Origin: [Phialemoniopsis] sp. UDSM-2020 | Lineage: Eukaryota > Ascomycota > Sordariomycetes > Thyridiales > Thyridiaceae | Assembly (NCBI GenBank): GCA_018873225.1 | Contig: JAEILZ010000005.1 | Coordinates: forward strand, 3,286,001-3,350,000 | DNA length: 64,000 bases | Reading direction: 5' to 3' | Shown: in pieces, positions 22,101-33,690 of the stretch | Layout: each line of letters starts with the position of its first letter | How positions within the stretch are numbered: the first letter of the stretch is position 1 | Notes under the pieces: generated by a model | Told to the model about the DNA's origin: nothing | Databases searched by the model: none | What the model saw: only the letters and a program-made list of their open reading frames with translations | Program-made: the position numbers and the translations under genes

Positions 22101-24170
22101 GGAAATGATCGGCGTGTCTCAGGACAGGGCAACCATCTCTTCCCAACTGACCGGGACACCGGTCTGGTGCCCATGTCGAACTTGGTCGTGTTTGGAAATT
22201 CTGGTCAATTGGCAGCCTCAGTGGCTTGCCTGTCCGGTCTCGAAGTTGCATGGTTTGAAGTGGATTTTCAGTTGCAACGGGATCCCAGAAGGGTAAGATT
22301 ATCGTGGCCCTACACTCGCCATTGAAACATTGCAGAGCCCTTTGCTGACAGCAATCTCCACGACGAGGGAGGCAGATAGAACATGCCATTTGCTTCTCTT
22401 ACAGAGTAGCACACGTGCTCTTCACAAGTTTCCATGTACACCGTAAAGACGGCAATTCCCCTGGCTTCTTGACGGGGGGTCCTTGGCCGGACTGACCGAT
22501 CACTACTTGCTAAGTTTTGAGAGCCCTCGTGCCTTACTCTGAGAATTTTGTTTGTTGCTGCCCGATGGCAGCCGAATGATTCATCAGGGAGCTTCCGTTT
22601 TCAACTGCTCGGTGTGCCAGACGGCGTATGTGCTGAGGATCGGTCGATTTTTGATGTCAAGTCGGCCGTTCCGACCGCGGGATTTTTTTCCAGATCCCAC
22701 CCACCTGTTCAGCTCAGCTGATGGATTTGCGAGGAGCGAAATTTCAAGGTTCCAGGTTGTTCATACATCAGAAATCGAGTTGCACTAAAGTGCCTAGTGC
22801 TAGAGATCTTGTTTTAGCGGCAATAACGGACCCTTCAGCACTCTTCCGATCGCTACGGGCCGCTGTGGGACGTCCCGCCAGGGCTCCAGCTCTAGTGCTG
22901 TCAAAGGATCCATGGATTTGGCCCGTCACCCCAATTTACTCTGCATAATGGGCGGCACCCCAGCTGTTTGCCAGGTGCCACAGCACTTCTTACTTCTTGG
23001 CTCAAACCATCACGCATTCCACAAAAGGACTGAAGTCGGTCTATCCGAGACGCCTGGGAATCGCTACTGCGAAATATGTCAAGTCTTGTGGGCAAGGGGT
23101 GGCTTGAGGGACTCGTTTCACTCGCTTGCTTATCCCCCATTCGGGGCAAAAGTCCATCCTCTTCGGGACATGGTGCCTTTCAGACAGTCAGATGTCAGAT
23201 ATCACTTTGTCAAGTCCTGACCCTTGGAAACTCCGCCAAGCCCCCCTTTCCTCTACCTACTGCCAACAGCTTTGGTAGTAATGAGGGCGCCGTTGAAGAA
23301 GTCAACGACTTTTTACGCTGTATGAAATTGTGCCCAGGTGTTTTACATTAGCAATGGAAGTAGTATCGCACAACGCAGGGAAGTTTTCGAGGTGTGGCCT
23401 GCATGGGTAGTTTCTCCAGTTTGTTGGTCATCAGCTTCTCCAAGGTATTGCTGTAGCTTCACTACTTGCGCAGGCTGAGCGGAGTTCCTTCGATAATAGT
23501 GACGCCACCGAGACCGCAACTGAACACAGGACATTAACTCGCGCTGACAACTGGTAAATTGAATAACCCTGTATAGCATTGGCTGAGGCACTATCCCGCC
23601 TAGCATGGCGACGGCGTTTGACACCATCGAGATGGTCAATATACAGCTGGGATTGCGCCATCGTCGACTAACACCCATTTTGCTTAGAAAAAGCCCCGTC
23701 TTCCGCTTTGTTGGTCACCCCATAACTCTAATTCGCAAAATTTATTCAAGCATGATCATTTCTGTCGGCTGTCGCGCTTCAGTTAACAAGTTTGGTGTCA
23801 TCCCGAGTAGCTACCGGGCCATTGCGGAAGGCTTCTGCCACGATGCTACCTTTGTACGACGTCATACAGTGCTCCTTATGTGGTAACTTGTCGGAAGCGG
23901 CTACAACTCCAAACGACCATTGACAAATGCCTGCAAAACGAACGTCTTGTATCAAAGATGCCTAGAAGTTCCGGCTCGAACAATCGCCCATACTTGAGAG
24001 CACAATAAGCCACACAGGCCACGGTATACAATGCATAGAAATCACGACATGGTCATCTGAAAATTGACCTCACACGTCACATTTCGATAGAGAATGCCTT
24101 TTCGAACCTTGGTTAAACAGGTCTGCAGCAAGTTCACTAGTTTACAATCTACAGAGCCTCAAAGTCCCAT
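19185..24170. other. 5-kb interval without a credible gene
   Basis: Open frames here are at most about 140 codons, low in complexity or rich in rare residues, lack clear splice partners and resemble no family known to me. The first kilobase may be a long leader or promoter of the gene at 19184. The rest has mixed composition with no visible terminal repeats, transposase motifs or tandem array. A non-coding RNA, an eroded transposon or a large regulatory region are all possible; nothing in the sequence decides between them. Confidence 0.5.
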
Positions 24171-25264
24171 CTAGGCCTCGCGGGGGTTGTCCAGAGGCGT
24201 CGAGCACGGGTCCCAGCACACGGGGCTGTACTCGTCCGTCTCGAGCTGTTTCATCTCGTCGGCCGTCAGGCTGAACCCGTACACACCCGCGTTGTCGGCG
24301 ATGCGCTTGGGCGTGACGCTCTTGGGCAGCGGCACGTAGCCCTTCTGCAGGCTCCAGCGGATCAGCACCTGGGCCTCGGACGCGCCGTACTTGTCCGCCA
24401 GCGCCTTGAGCGTCTTGTCCCCCCACCGCTTGCCCTGCACGAGCGGGCTGTACGCCTCGACGGCGACGCCGCGCTTCCGGCACCACTCGCCGATGTCGTT
24501 GCGCGCGCACCACGGGTGCATCTCCCACTGCCCGACCGAGATGACGCCGCCTTTGCCCTTGCCGCCGCGCTCCTCCTCCAGCTCCCTGATGTGCTGCTCC
24601 AGCTCGTCGAGGTGGTGCACGCCGTAGTTGGAGACGCCGATGCTGCGGACCTTGCCGGCCTCGACGGCCTCGACGAGCGCGCGCCAGGCGCCCTTGCGGT
24701 TGGCGGAGCCGCCGTAGGGGGCGTGCAGCAGGATCAGGTCGATGTAGTCGAGGCCCGTCTCGGCGAGGGTCTTGTCGACCTGCGCCTTGGCCGCCTCATA
24801 GTTGACGCTCTTCCAGGGCACCTTGGAGGTCAGGAAAATGTCGGACCGCGGGATGCCCGAGGCTCGGATGGACTCGGCGCAGCCGGCCTCGTTGCCGTAC
24901 GAGGCAGCCGAATCGATCTGGAAGGATTGGGAGGTCAGTCTCTCGCGGGTGTCGCGAAGAGCTAGGCAGGTCCGACACCGGCCGAAGGGGCGGGGTGGTT
25001 CATACGTGTCGGTATCCGACCTTGAAGGCTTCATCGCAGCATTCTTTGGTCTGTTCGGGCGGGCTATGAACGCGAGCAAGGTCAGTACGACTGGGGCCGG
25101 CGCGATGGATGTTCGGATAGAAAGCCTACGTCTGGTAGACCTGGAAGCTTCGTCAGCATCATCATGCACGCAGGTCGTGGCGGGGAACTCACACCAAAGC
25201 CGAGCAGTGGGATCTCGTATCCACTGTTGAGCTTGAACTTTGACTGGAGGGTCAAGGCAGACAT
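24171..25264 (-). CDS. Aldo/keto reductase with an 11-base microexon
   Basis: NADPH-dependent carbonyl reductase, 295 aa, a usual length for the family. Exons are 25264-25193, 25140-25130, 25063-25006 and 24917-24171. Exon 2 has only 11 bases and encodes VYQT with its neighbour; without it the segment GFGVYQTPPEQ cannot be formed in frame. The catalytic tetrad is present: Asp49 and Tyr54 in HIDSAASYGNE, Lys79 in LTSKVP and His112 in LLHAP. NADPH-binding residues are suggested by IGVSNYG and LPKSVTPKRI. The protein is cytosolic, with no signal peptide. It is divergent from the GH105 gene about 1 kb away. Natural substrates of such enzymes are often sugar-derived or lipid aldehydes; here the substrate is unknown. 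Confidence 0.9.
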
Positions 25265-26307
25265 TTTGTGTGGTTTTCAGGGAGGCAGGTTCAGACTGGG
25301 TATTCAGGGTCTTGGATACGTCTTCTCGAGCTGTCTTGAAGGAGATGCAAGCTTTATCCAAAATAATTCCAGCCAAGAAGATACACCTTGAGGGCCAAGT
25401 GGTAAATTAGAGTCGGCGTCCAATGCATAGCTGCCGATCTTAGCTCCGAGTTAACTTGCTCACAGCTCAGGTTATCTCCATCTTCCCCTCACTAAAATGC
25501 GATGCCCCACGCTTCTGTAATATTTTTGATTAACGGCATCGGTATCGCACCTCTGACTGAGTGATGTCATTTCCACAAGCACGTTACGCCATCAAAAGAG
25601 ATACATACCAGACCATCTGCAATGGATGATCACATCCTGTACGAGATGCTGCGTCTGCACTGACATTCAGTGGTGAGCGGGAAACTTGCCTTCGAACGAA
25701 AAAAAAAACTATCTAGTTGAGCCAGCCCGGTCGTTAGGACTAGGTAGTCAAGAGGTTAAAACGTCTCAGGATGAAGCGTGAACGGCAACTGTCGAGCTAA
25801 GATATGTAGCAGTGTTGAGATATATTCCTTGTTCAACACAATGGGCTACACAGCCCATTTGGTCACCCCAGGGTAATGAACTGTTCAAGTTGTTGCTCAC
25901 ATAACGTAAACTTGAATGTTCAAATCTGAACCGACAAAGATAACATGAACAATCAAAGCACTCTTCCATGGTACTTGTCGAGTTAAAGTAGTTGCATAGT
26001 CTTCTCAACACTAAGTCATCGCTTGACAGGGGCATCGATCCTCCAGCCTGCAACTTTCGTCAGAACTGATCGTGGTCAGATCCCACTAAACTCCAGCATT
26101 GCGGGGACTTCTGCGCGCAGATGCTTTTATCCACCTATGATACGCCGGTGATTCACATCGCCAAGTCCCCCGCGTCAATAGCTGCCGTAAATCAAACCTT
26201 CATATATCCGGTGCGATCCTCACAAAGGCTGCGAGTGCCTCGTCACTGACCATGCGGGTTACTAGTCTTGTGCAGAGACACCCACCTTGAAATCCAAGAC
26301 AAACACT
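25265..26307. promoter_or_regulatory. Divergent promoter of the aldo/keto reductase and GH105 genes
   Basis: A 1,043-base non-coding, AT-rich interval. It contains an 8-base perfect hairpin (25840-25859) and the short palindrome TTGAATGTTCAA near 25911. A TATA-like ATATAT sits about 100 bases upstream of the GH105 ATG. An open frame at 25766-26053 (minus) lacks an ATG at its head and is not regarded as a gene. Confidence 0.4.
25840..25859. repeat. Perfect 8-base inverted repeat
   Basis: AATGGGCT and AGCCCATT flank the loop ACAC. This lies in the divergent promoter between the aldo/keto reductase and GH105 genes. It could be a dimeric regulator site or a hairpin in a leader. Confidence 0.5.
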
Positions 26308-27513
26308 ATGAGGCTGAACGCTGCAGCTCTGGCTGTGAGTGCCTGCTGCATTACGGTCCTTGGCGCCGAGCCGTATTCGACATGGATGGCCGACTCCATC
26401 ATGGCCATCAATGTTCCCAAGACGCGATACTACACCGAGTCCGTCTTCTACCGCGGAGTCGAGTACGTGTACAATGCGACGCGCGACGACAAGTATAAGT
26501 CATACCTCGTCTCGCAGATCGACGCCGTCCTGACGGCCGATGGCTCTTTCGTGGATTGGAACGTTAAAAGCCGCCAGCTCGACTCGATTCGTGTTGGTGA
26601 GACGCTGCTCTTCCTGTGGGGGCAGACGGGCGACGAGAAGTATCGCAACGCCGTCGAGTTCCTGCACGATGAGCTCCTGGCGCAGAAGCGCACCGACGAG
26701 GGCGCGTTCTGGCACAAAGACCCGGAGTACCCGAACCAGCAGTGGCTCGACGGTCTTTTCATGGGCGATGTGTTTTATGCCCACTACACGGGGCTCTTTG
26801 AGTCGAACAACCAGATGGCATGGGATGACATTGTCTTGCAGTTCGATCTCATGGAGAAGCACTGCAGGGATCCCAAGACGGGTCTGCTGTTCCATGGCTA
26901 TGATCAGAGCCACCAGAGAGAATGGGCTGACCCAATCACTGGTGCGTCGCCTCATCTTTGGGATCGAGGCGTCGGGTGGTACTTCATGGCTCTGCTTGAT
27001 GTATTAGACTGGCTGCCGCAGTCGCACCCGGGTCACGAGAAGCTTGTGGGCTACTTTACTAGCCTATCACAAGCTTTGAGGAAGACATGGGACTGCAAGA
27101 AGGGGGGATGGTGGCTTGTCATGGACACTCCGTATCCTGGAATGAATGGTAACTACATCGAGAGCAGCGGTACCGCCATGTTTGTCACCGGATTCCTCAA
27201 GGGTATGAGGAAAGGATACATAAGTCGTCGAGATTATGAGAAGTTCACGCGCAAGGCTTACGACGTTATGGCATCCAAATTCGTCGGCAGAAACGAGACG
27301 AGCGGCGCTCTAACGTGGGAGGGTACGGTCAAGGTTGGTAGTCTCGGCGGCAATGCGACTTACGAGGTGAGAGATTGAAACAAGCATTATGTTACCAAGT
27401 TGAGAAAGCTAACAGCAACAACCCAGTATTACATCAGCCAACCCATTCAACGAAACTCACTCAACGGAGTTGGACCCTTTATCTATGCCAGCGCGGAGCT
27501 AGCCATGTTTTGA
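26308..27513 (+). CDS. Secreted unsaturated rhamnogalacturonyl hydrolase (GH105)
   Basis: 381 aa from exons 26308-27366 and 27427-27513. Family enzymes remove the unsaturated galacturonyl residue left at oligosaccharide ends by rhamnogalacturonan lyases, a late step in pectin breakdown. The ATG at 26308 begins a clear signal peptide (MRLNAAALAVSACCITVLGA), so the enzyme is exported. The family core is visible: RVGETLLFLWGQTGDEKY, then QQWLDGLFMGD with Asp148 matching the catalytic Asp of YteR, then HLWDRGVGWYFMALLDVLDWLP and YIESSGTAMF. The tail NGVGPFIYASAEL closes the alpha/alpha barrel. Length is normal for GH105. An upstream in-frame TTG (26287) was rejected because it would bury the signal peptide. 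Confidence 0.93.
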
Positions 27514-28122
27514 AATGAGGCGTTGAGATGTCCGGCTGTAGTCGGGGGTAAAATCACCCTCATCTAGTATATCTAGAAGGAAAGGCTTTCTAGTAATTAA
27601 CAGCCTCGGCCCAGCATTCCCACCAGGCTATGTTTCCATCGTTGCCGATGCTCTGTGGTGGCGCCTGGGCTATGGAGGGGTACAACCTCCGGTATCTACA
27701 CATTTCATGCATGAAACATCCAGCCTAGCTATACATGAGCCAATCAACACTAATTCGAATAGGTTCCGGTGAATCAGAGGCTGACCACGTTTATCGTGAA
27801 GGGTGTGAAGTCTCGAAGTTTGGCCAATGGCAGCCAGGTGTGGCGTTTGGCCCCCACGACCAAGTGCATATATGGTTACGCAGAAGATGTGATACCAATC
27901 ATTCATTGGCTACCATCCTGCATGAATGCGAGCGGACCGCTTCTTGATCTTGCGAACACGCAAGAAGCAATATGCGTGGCCCCTCTCCGACATTTGGCCA
28001 TCAGGCTGTGGGAATCTTGCTGGATCACTCTTCTCAGCTCCCTCTCTTCTTCATCCATACTTCTTCCAGGGTTTCTGCCCTTCGGAATCCTGTGCCGTGT
28101 CAGCAGAAACCTGCGAAGGGCC
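27514..28122. other. Intergenic region upstream of the patatin fusion gene
   Basis: No independent gene was found. An open frame in phase with the downstream gene begins at a GTG (27769) and has one internal in-frame ATG near 27920, but that stretch has no conserved look and is treated as leader. Confidence 0.4.
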
Positions 28123-31100
28123 ATGGATCGCAGATCCAATAAAGGGAGGCAGAGGTCAGAGTCGGCGGCCTCGACCGCAGGAAGCACAGATGACGACGGA
28201 GATGATATCTTTGAGGATGCCCAGGAGTCTTGGAGTCCAGCGGCGTATCCACTACCTCCTAAGGTCGAGCCGTCATATTTTCAACGTCACGATGCAATAC
28301 AGCCGGCCAGGCCGACGATTCCTTTGCAACGCCGGGTAGCCCAGTTCACCGCACCGCCGCCAGTGCCGCCTAAAATCAGGGTATCGCCAGTACAGGCTCC
28401 AGCGGACGACAATAAACGCACACAGACATTTCCTAATCTAGACCTCGAGTACCTGAGGTCAGCATCGCAGCCCAGTCCATACAATACCTCAAGCCTCGCA
28501 GGTCAAGGACCCTCACGCGAGCAGAAAGCTCCGAGACCTCCGCCTTCTTCAGCATCATCTTCTTCTTTCCGACCATCTTACTCGACGCGCTCGAGACGGG
28601 CGTCTTCGACAGATAACCAAGAGAACACCAGGTACGATCAGACATGCGAGCAATGCAGCAAGCAATTCCGGACAGTCTCGTTTTGCAATGTCTGCCGCTG
28701 TGCGTTCTGTGAAGCGTGTTGGGATGCCCAATTCCTTCATCGACGTAGCGCTAAAGCTCAAGGGGCCATTCCACACGAAAAGACGGACCCAAAGGTGGCA
28801 GAGAAGGTGCGAAATGTCTTGGCTCCAGATACAGACGATTGGACCAGAGAGCAACTCTACCGTGCGGATGAGATTACCTCGTGGTTTGGTACGACCCCTG
28901 CGCTCTAGATCAGTAATGACTGTCGGCCGCTAACTACTTCGTACAGGTGTCGAAAGGCCCGAGGACCTCCGACCACCTCTCTTTCAAGATTATGGGCGAT
29001 TCGCAGACCTGATGATGTCCACCGACCCGGTACGGAATCGGGGCGCCGATTTCTTGGAGAATATGGACACGCTTGGGAAGGACACGAGAACACCAAGTCT
29101 AGTCTCATTCGTTGGACAGACCGGAGCGGGAAAAAGCACCCTGGTCAAGCTCCTGATCGACTTTGCACTCCAAGACCGTGAGAGGTATAACTCACCCATC
29201 ATAGGCACGCCGGGCGCCCATCTTCCCACTTCCGAGGACGTCCATTTGTATGTGGATCCGCGGACAGCTTCTTCTCCCGGGCCGCTCCTTTACGCAGACT
29301 GTGAAGGGCTTGAGGGAGGCGAGCGTGAGCCTCTGGGCGCCAAGTTTCGCAAGAAGCACCGCGTGGCGAAGGAGAAGGAAAATCAGCAGAACAGGAATGA
29401 TCAAGCGGCCAAGAACATCAAGGTCATCTCTGAATGGGAATTGACCTGGGCAAATGGACCACGTGAGAAGACAAGGGAGTTTGCCGTGACAAATCTCTTC
29501 CCTCGTCTGCTCTACACATTCTCAGATGTTATTGTCTTTGTTCTCAAGAACCCAAGGTATGAAAGAAGTTTTGAACAACAAAATCAGCCTCTCGTTAATT
29601 GATTGCCCAGGACAATTGAACATGTATTCGAGCGGCTTATTAAGTGGGCAGCGGCAGCGATTGAGACATCTTCTAATCAACCTGTCCTTCCGCACGCCAT
29701 CATCGCTCTGAACCAAACAGAGCACGAAATTGACGAGAAGATGTGGAATGTGTCTTCAAGCACGACGACTATACTGGACGACTTAGCTCGCACTGTCAAT
29801 CGCAACGAAACGTTCAAGAAATGGGCTCAATTCTGGCGGGAACGAGGCAAGCCAATCCAGAGTTTAGAAGAGTTGATACTATGTTATTATAGCTCTATAC
29901 AGGTAAGGCAACAACAACCTAAGAGAGATCGCATCTAACGACCTTAGATAATACGCATTCCACAGGACGGTCGCCCTAGGCTTATGCAGACGCAGGTTGA
30001 GACACTGTACCAGAGCACACGAGCTGCATGTACCGCTGCTCGAAGCATGAGAAATCAGCTGCGAATGCTCCTCGACGTCGAGGAGCTACAGGCATATCTC
30101 CAACAAGCATTCGGACATTATTCCAGTACTTTGGAGTCCCCGTTTGACTTCGTTCAAGCATCCTTCAAAAACTCGCCCATCCCAGCCGACTTCGGTGGCA
30201 ATATTCTCAAGCTTGCTCTAAATATGGCTGACTTGGCAGGAGGTGAGAGACGAATTGATGCTAGGCGCATATTCTCTGAACTCAGCTACATGGTCGCCTC
30301 TTGTATAATGCTCGATAATGCCCGTCATAAGAGCAAAGGTAGGTCCATCTTTCCCCGGTGGTAGTCTCATATTATCGGTCCAATGCTTACATGTCATACT
30401 ACCCATAGGCTTCGCACCGCAGATTTTCCCAAAGTATATGCGGCATCTAGATGACGCTTTAGAGAACTTCTGTGACCATCACTGGCCTTGCGAATTCATT
30501 AACCCCAACGGGTTACGGTGTGTCAATGTTCGCGCAGGACATCAGAAAGGACACCAGTCCAAGGATGGGAAAGTGATTGCGGCCGGAGATTATGTATCCG
30601 GCTTTTCTTTCCAAAGACACTACAAAGACTTCCAGGACCGGGTCTATTTTCTTCTTGCCGATCTCCTCACTACCGTCGCGTCCAGAGTCCAGGATGGCAC
30701 CAATGAGGAGAGGGCTGCCGCAGACATTCACAAATCCAAGGTGCTTACTCCTTTCGTTATCCACACTACGGCTGCCGGCCAAATTGGACAAGAGCGGCAG
30801 ACTCTACTTCACAGCCAGACAGCTTGTTTTTGTTGTCTTTTCGGAAGGGCTGAACATGCTCTTCGTTGCGGGCACCTGCTCTGTACAAGATGCGTGCTCA
30901 ATTACGGCGAACGACGAAACCCACACGAGTTTGATATTTCCGACTGCCCAATGGACTGCGTGGAGCACAGATACCACTCGCCGCTTACGATATACATCAA
31001 GCCGAAGTTGGCTGGAGCACGGATATTGAGCCTGGATGGGTAAGTTGGACGACGTTGCTCGTAATCTAGTAGAGATGATCAAAGCACAGACTAACAACAT

Positions 31101-33572
31101 CTCATAGTGGCGGAGTTCGAAGCATTGTTGAGCTTGAGACTCTCAAGTACATCGAGTTCGCCTTGGGCGGGAAAATCCCCATTCAATGCTTCCTGGACTT
31201 GATCATTGGCACAAGGTCAGTGTGGAACTTACAACTATGTCATCAAAACAGCGATACTGACCGACAAAGTACGGGAGGGTTGATAGCCTTAGGGCTAACA
31301 TCGATGGGCTGGAAGGTCGAACAATGCATCGAGCAGTTTGGCTCGCTCTGTCAGAATGCCTTTACTCGGCGAACCGGCAGTAATGTTCCCTTTTTGGGGG
31401 CTCTGGTCGAAAACTATCATCATTCGAGGTACCAGACCTCGACCCTCGAGACAGCCCTGAAATCTGCTTTCTCCGAAAATGATTACCTTTTTGGCGGCAT
31501 CCGGCCCGAACACCCCGTCGGAATCTCAGTCAAGGTTGCCGTTACCACGACCTTGCTCGCTGGACAAAAGCCTTACCTGCTGTCAAATTACAATAGAGGG
31601 AGTGAACAACAAAGTACAGGTGAGAGGTTCAGTCTTAGCTCGTGATATCAGTCAGTAACGTTGTGCAGGCAACCATCACTTCCAGCGACCGGAGCAGTTG
31701 TCACATGAAGTCAGGATTTGGGAAGCGTGAGTGTTGTTGTCCTCTGCGCGCATGATAGAGCACATTCTGATGTCGTTCGCAGAGCTCGAGCTACCTTCGC
31801 CACCCCACGATACTTCAAGCCATTTCATCACGAATCCACTCAAAAGACCTACGTTGACGGCGGGATCTTTCACGATAACCCTGTCCGTGTGGCCGAGGCC
31901 GAGAGACTTGCATTATGGCCCAATGAAACCCTGCCAGATCTGTTCATTTCCCTTGGCACAGGACTGTCGATGAAACTCGAGCGAGACCGACGCGAGAGGG
32001 CGGCGCAGACCAAGAAAGGCAATGTTTCCCACGGCTTTGCCCAGTACAACAACTTGCGAAGCCGTATGCAGGCCGCTCAAGACTGCGAAAGAACATGGGA
32101 AGACCATTTCGCTAACATTACGAGCAAGTTTCGAACTACGTTCTCTACAGCTAGATTTGTGCGTATCAATCCTTCTATAGAAGGGACAATCCCAGACACG
32201 GATGAGAAGGATCAAATCGGTGACCTCCGTCGCTCGGCCCGCAACGCCCTCCGCCGTGACCCTGTCATACCACGTCTAGCTCAACAACTTGTCGCAACCA
32301 GCTTTTACTTTTCTATGTTTGGAGAAGCAGTCCCAAGTAATGATGGAGATGGTAGTTACTTGGTGCAAGGTGCGTGTGCTCTACTGACACTCACTGGACC
32401 TATCTCTAACATCTGATTTACTGTGCAGGGAACATACTTTGCCGGCTCAAGCAACCCTCTATCGAGATCAGAGAGTTAGGCAAGTACTTGCAGCAAAGAC
32501 AGCTTGAAGACGGAGAGCTTCGCTTCTTGATCCGGGAAGAGAGAGGCCAAAGCAATACGCCTCTGCAGCAACAACCCTGGCCTAGACGAACCATTGATGG
32601 TATGGTCCGAGACCAAAAGTATCATTCAGGATCAGAGACAATGTGCAAACACGTATCGACCTTTGCTTCGGTAACCAGTTCAATGCGCCTATCAGTGGCT
32701 TCCCGAAATCGCTTTTGACAGATAACGCAAATGATCTTGACCGCGTCGCAGATGGTCAACAGACCTACCTTGAGGTCCAGCAGGGCCTCCACAGCAATGC
32801 CTCACACCGGTACAGTCGAGGTTCCAGACGCTTCAGAAAGTCAGCAACGAAGTGGGAACCACCTGATGTGCATGCGAGGCGGAGCGTGACGAATCTGCAG
32901 GAGTATGGCGAGCTCAACCGGGCCATGGGCTCAGATGTCATAGAACCCCAAACGACCAATCTCACCACGCCGAACAACAGGGTATCTGACTTGGAGGTCG
33001 TCCCAGCCGAGTCCTATCCGTCTATTGGGCCCCAGGTTGTCTCCTCTAGAACAGCATGGGATCCACGATATCCTCAGCAACTCGTCTCGCAGGAACGCGT
33101 GCCTACCACGATATCAACCCTTCGAAAGGCTTTCAGAGGACTTCTCTGGCCTGTTCGATCAATACCTGAAAGAGAAGATCCAGCCGACGATCAGGCAGCA
33201 AAGATTGAAGCCTGGCTCAGAGGACACCCTTACAAGCCAAACGTCGAGCCCTATTACGTGCCACCCGAGGAAAATACCGTCTACCAAGAGTGGATCAGCC
33301 GCATTGGGTTCGACACGAATAGCCGCGTTATTGAGAGCGGTATGCCAAGGGATTTTAGTAATCCGCTGGCGGTGGAGCTCGCAGATACGTCTATTGCGCC
33401 AGCTGTTGAGTTGGCTGATACCAGTATTTCGCCAGCGGCGATTGTGGAGAGATATAGTAAGCTCAGCGATACGCGACGCGGAGAGAGTGACGATTCTAGA
33501 CTTGCAGTCTACGATCAACAGTCACCAGATACCTTTGGCACCAGAACATTTGGAAGCGCGGATTATTTGTGA
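28123..33572 (+). CDS. Zinc finger - P-loop GTPase - RING-like - patatin phospholipase fusion
   Basis: About 1,632 aa. Exons: 28123-28888, 28947-29556, 29611-29902, 29948-30338, 30409-31039, 31108-31215, 31270-31619, 31669-31726, 31783-32369, 32429-32599 and 32638-33572. After a disordered N-terminus, a Cys-rich finger (CEQC to CEACW, about 175-205) leads to a P-loop GTPase domain with GQTGAGKST at about 312 and a DCEGLEGGE switch-like motif. A second Cys/His finger (CFCCLF, then CGHLLCTRC) lies near 825. The patatin domain follows with DGGGVR (896-901), the nucleophile Ser933 in GTSTGG, formed across an intron, and the catalytic Asp1093 in YVDGGIFHDNP. So the Ser-Asp dyad and oxyanion loop are intact. 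The C-terminal 300 residues are disordered and contain a doubled VELADTSI motif. The boundary of the last two exons is unsure: frames need a 38-base intron, a 20-base gap or a one-base error. Lipid acyl hydrolysis controlled by GTP is inferred; related fungal patatin proteins act in incompatibility. Confidence 0.8.
33371..33438 (+). repeat. Tandem protein repeat with diverged codons
   Basis: Two consecutive 11-residue units, VELADTSIAPA and VELADTSISPA, lie in the C-terminal tail of the patatin fusion. The amino acids are nearly identical while the codons differ at many third positions, so the repeat is old or kept by selection rather than a recent slip. Confidence 0.6.
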
Positions 33573-33690
33573 TGGTATGGGTTGATGTTCGAGACGAGGA
33601 TCAGGGACGAGGGTGTATACGAAATCCGGATATACAGATACATTGGTTCAAAGACTCTTCGTCGATGGTCTAGCTAGATGGAACTGAAGA

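Noticed and set aside
25766..26053. 95-codon Cys-containing minus-strand frame
   Set aside because: Headed by TTG, lies in a divergent promoter, and shows no signal peptide from an ATG.
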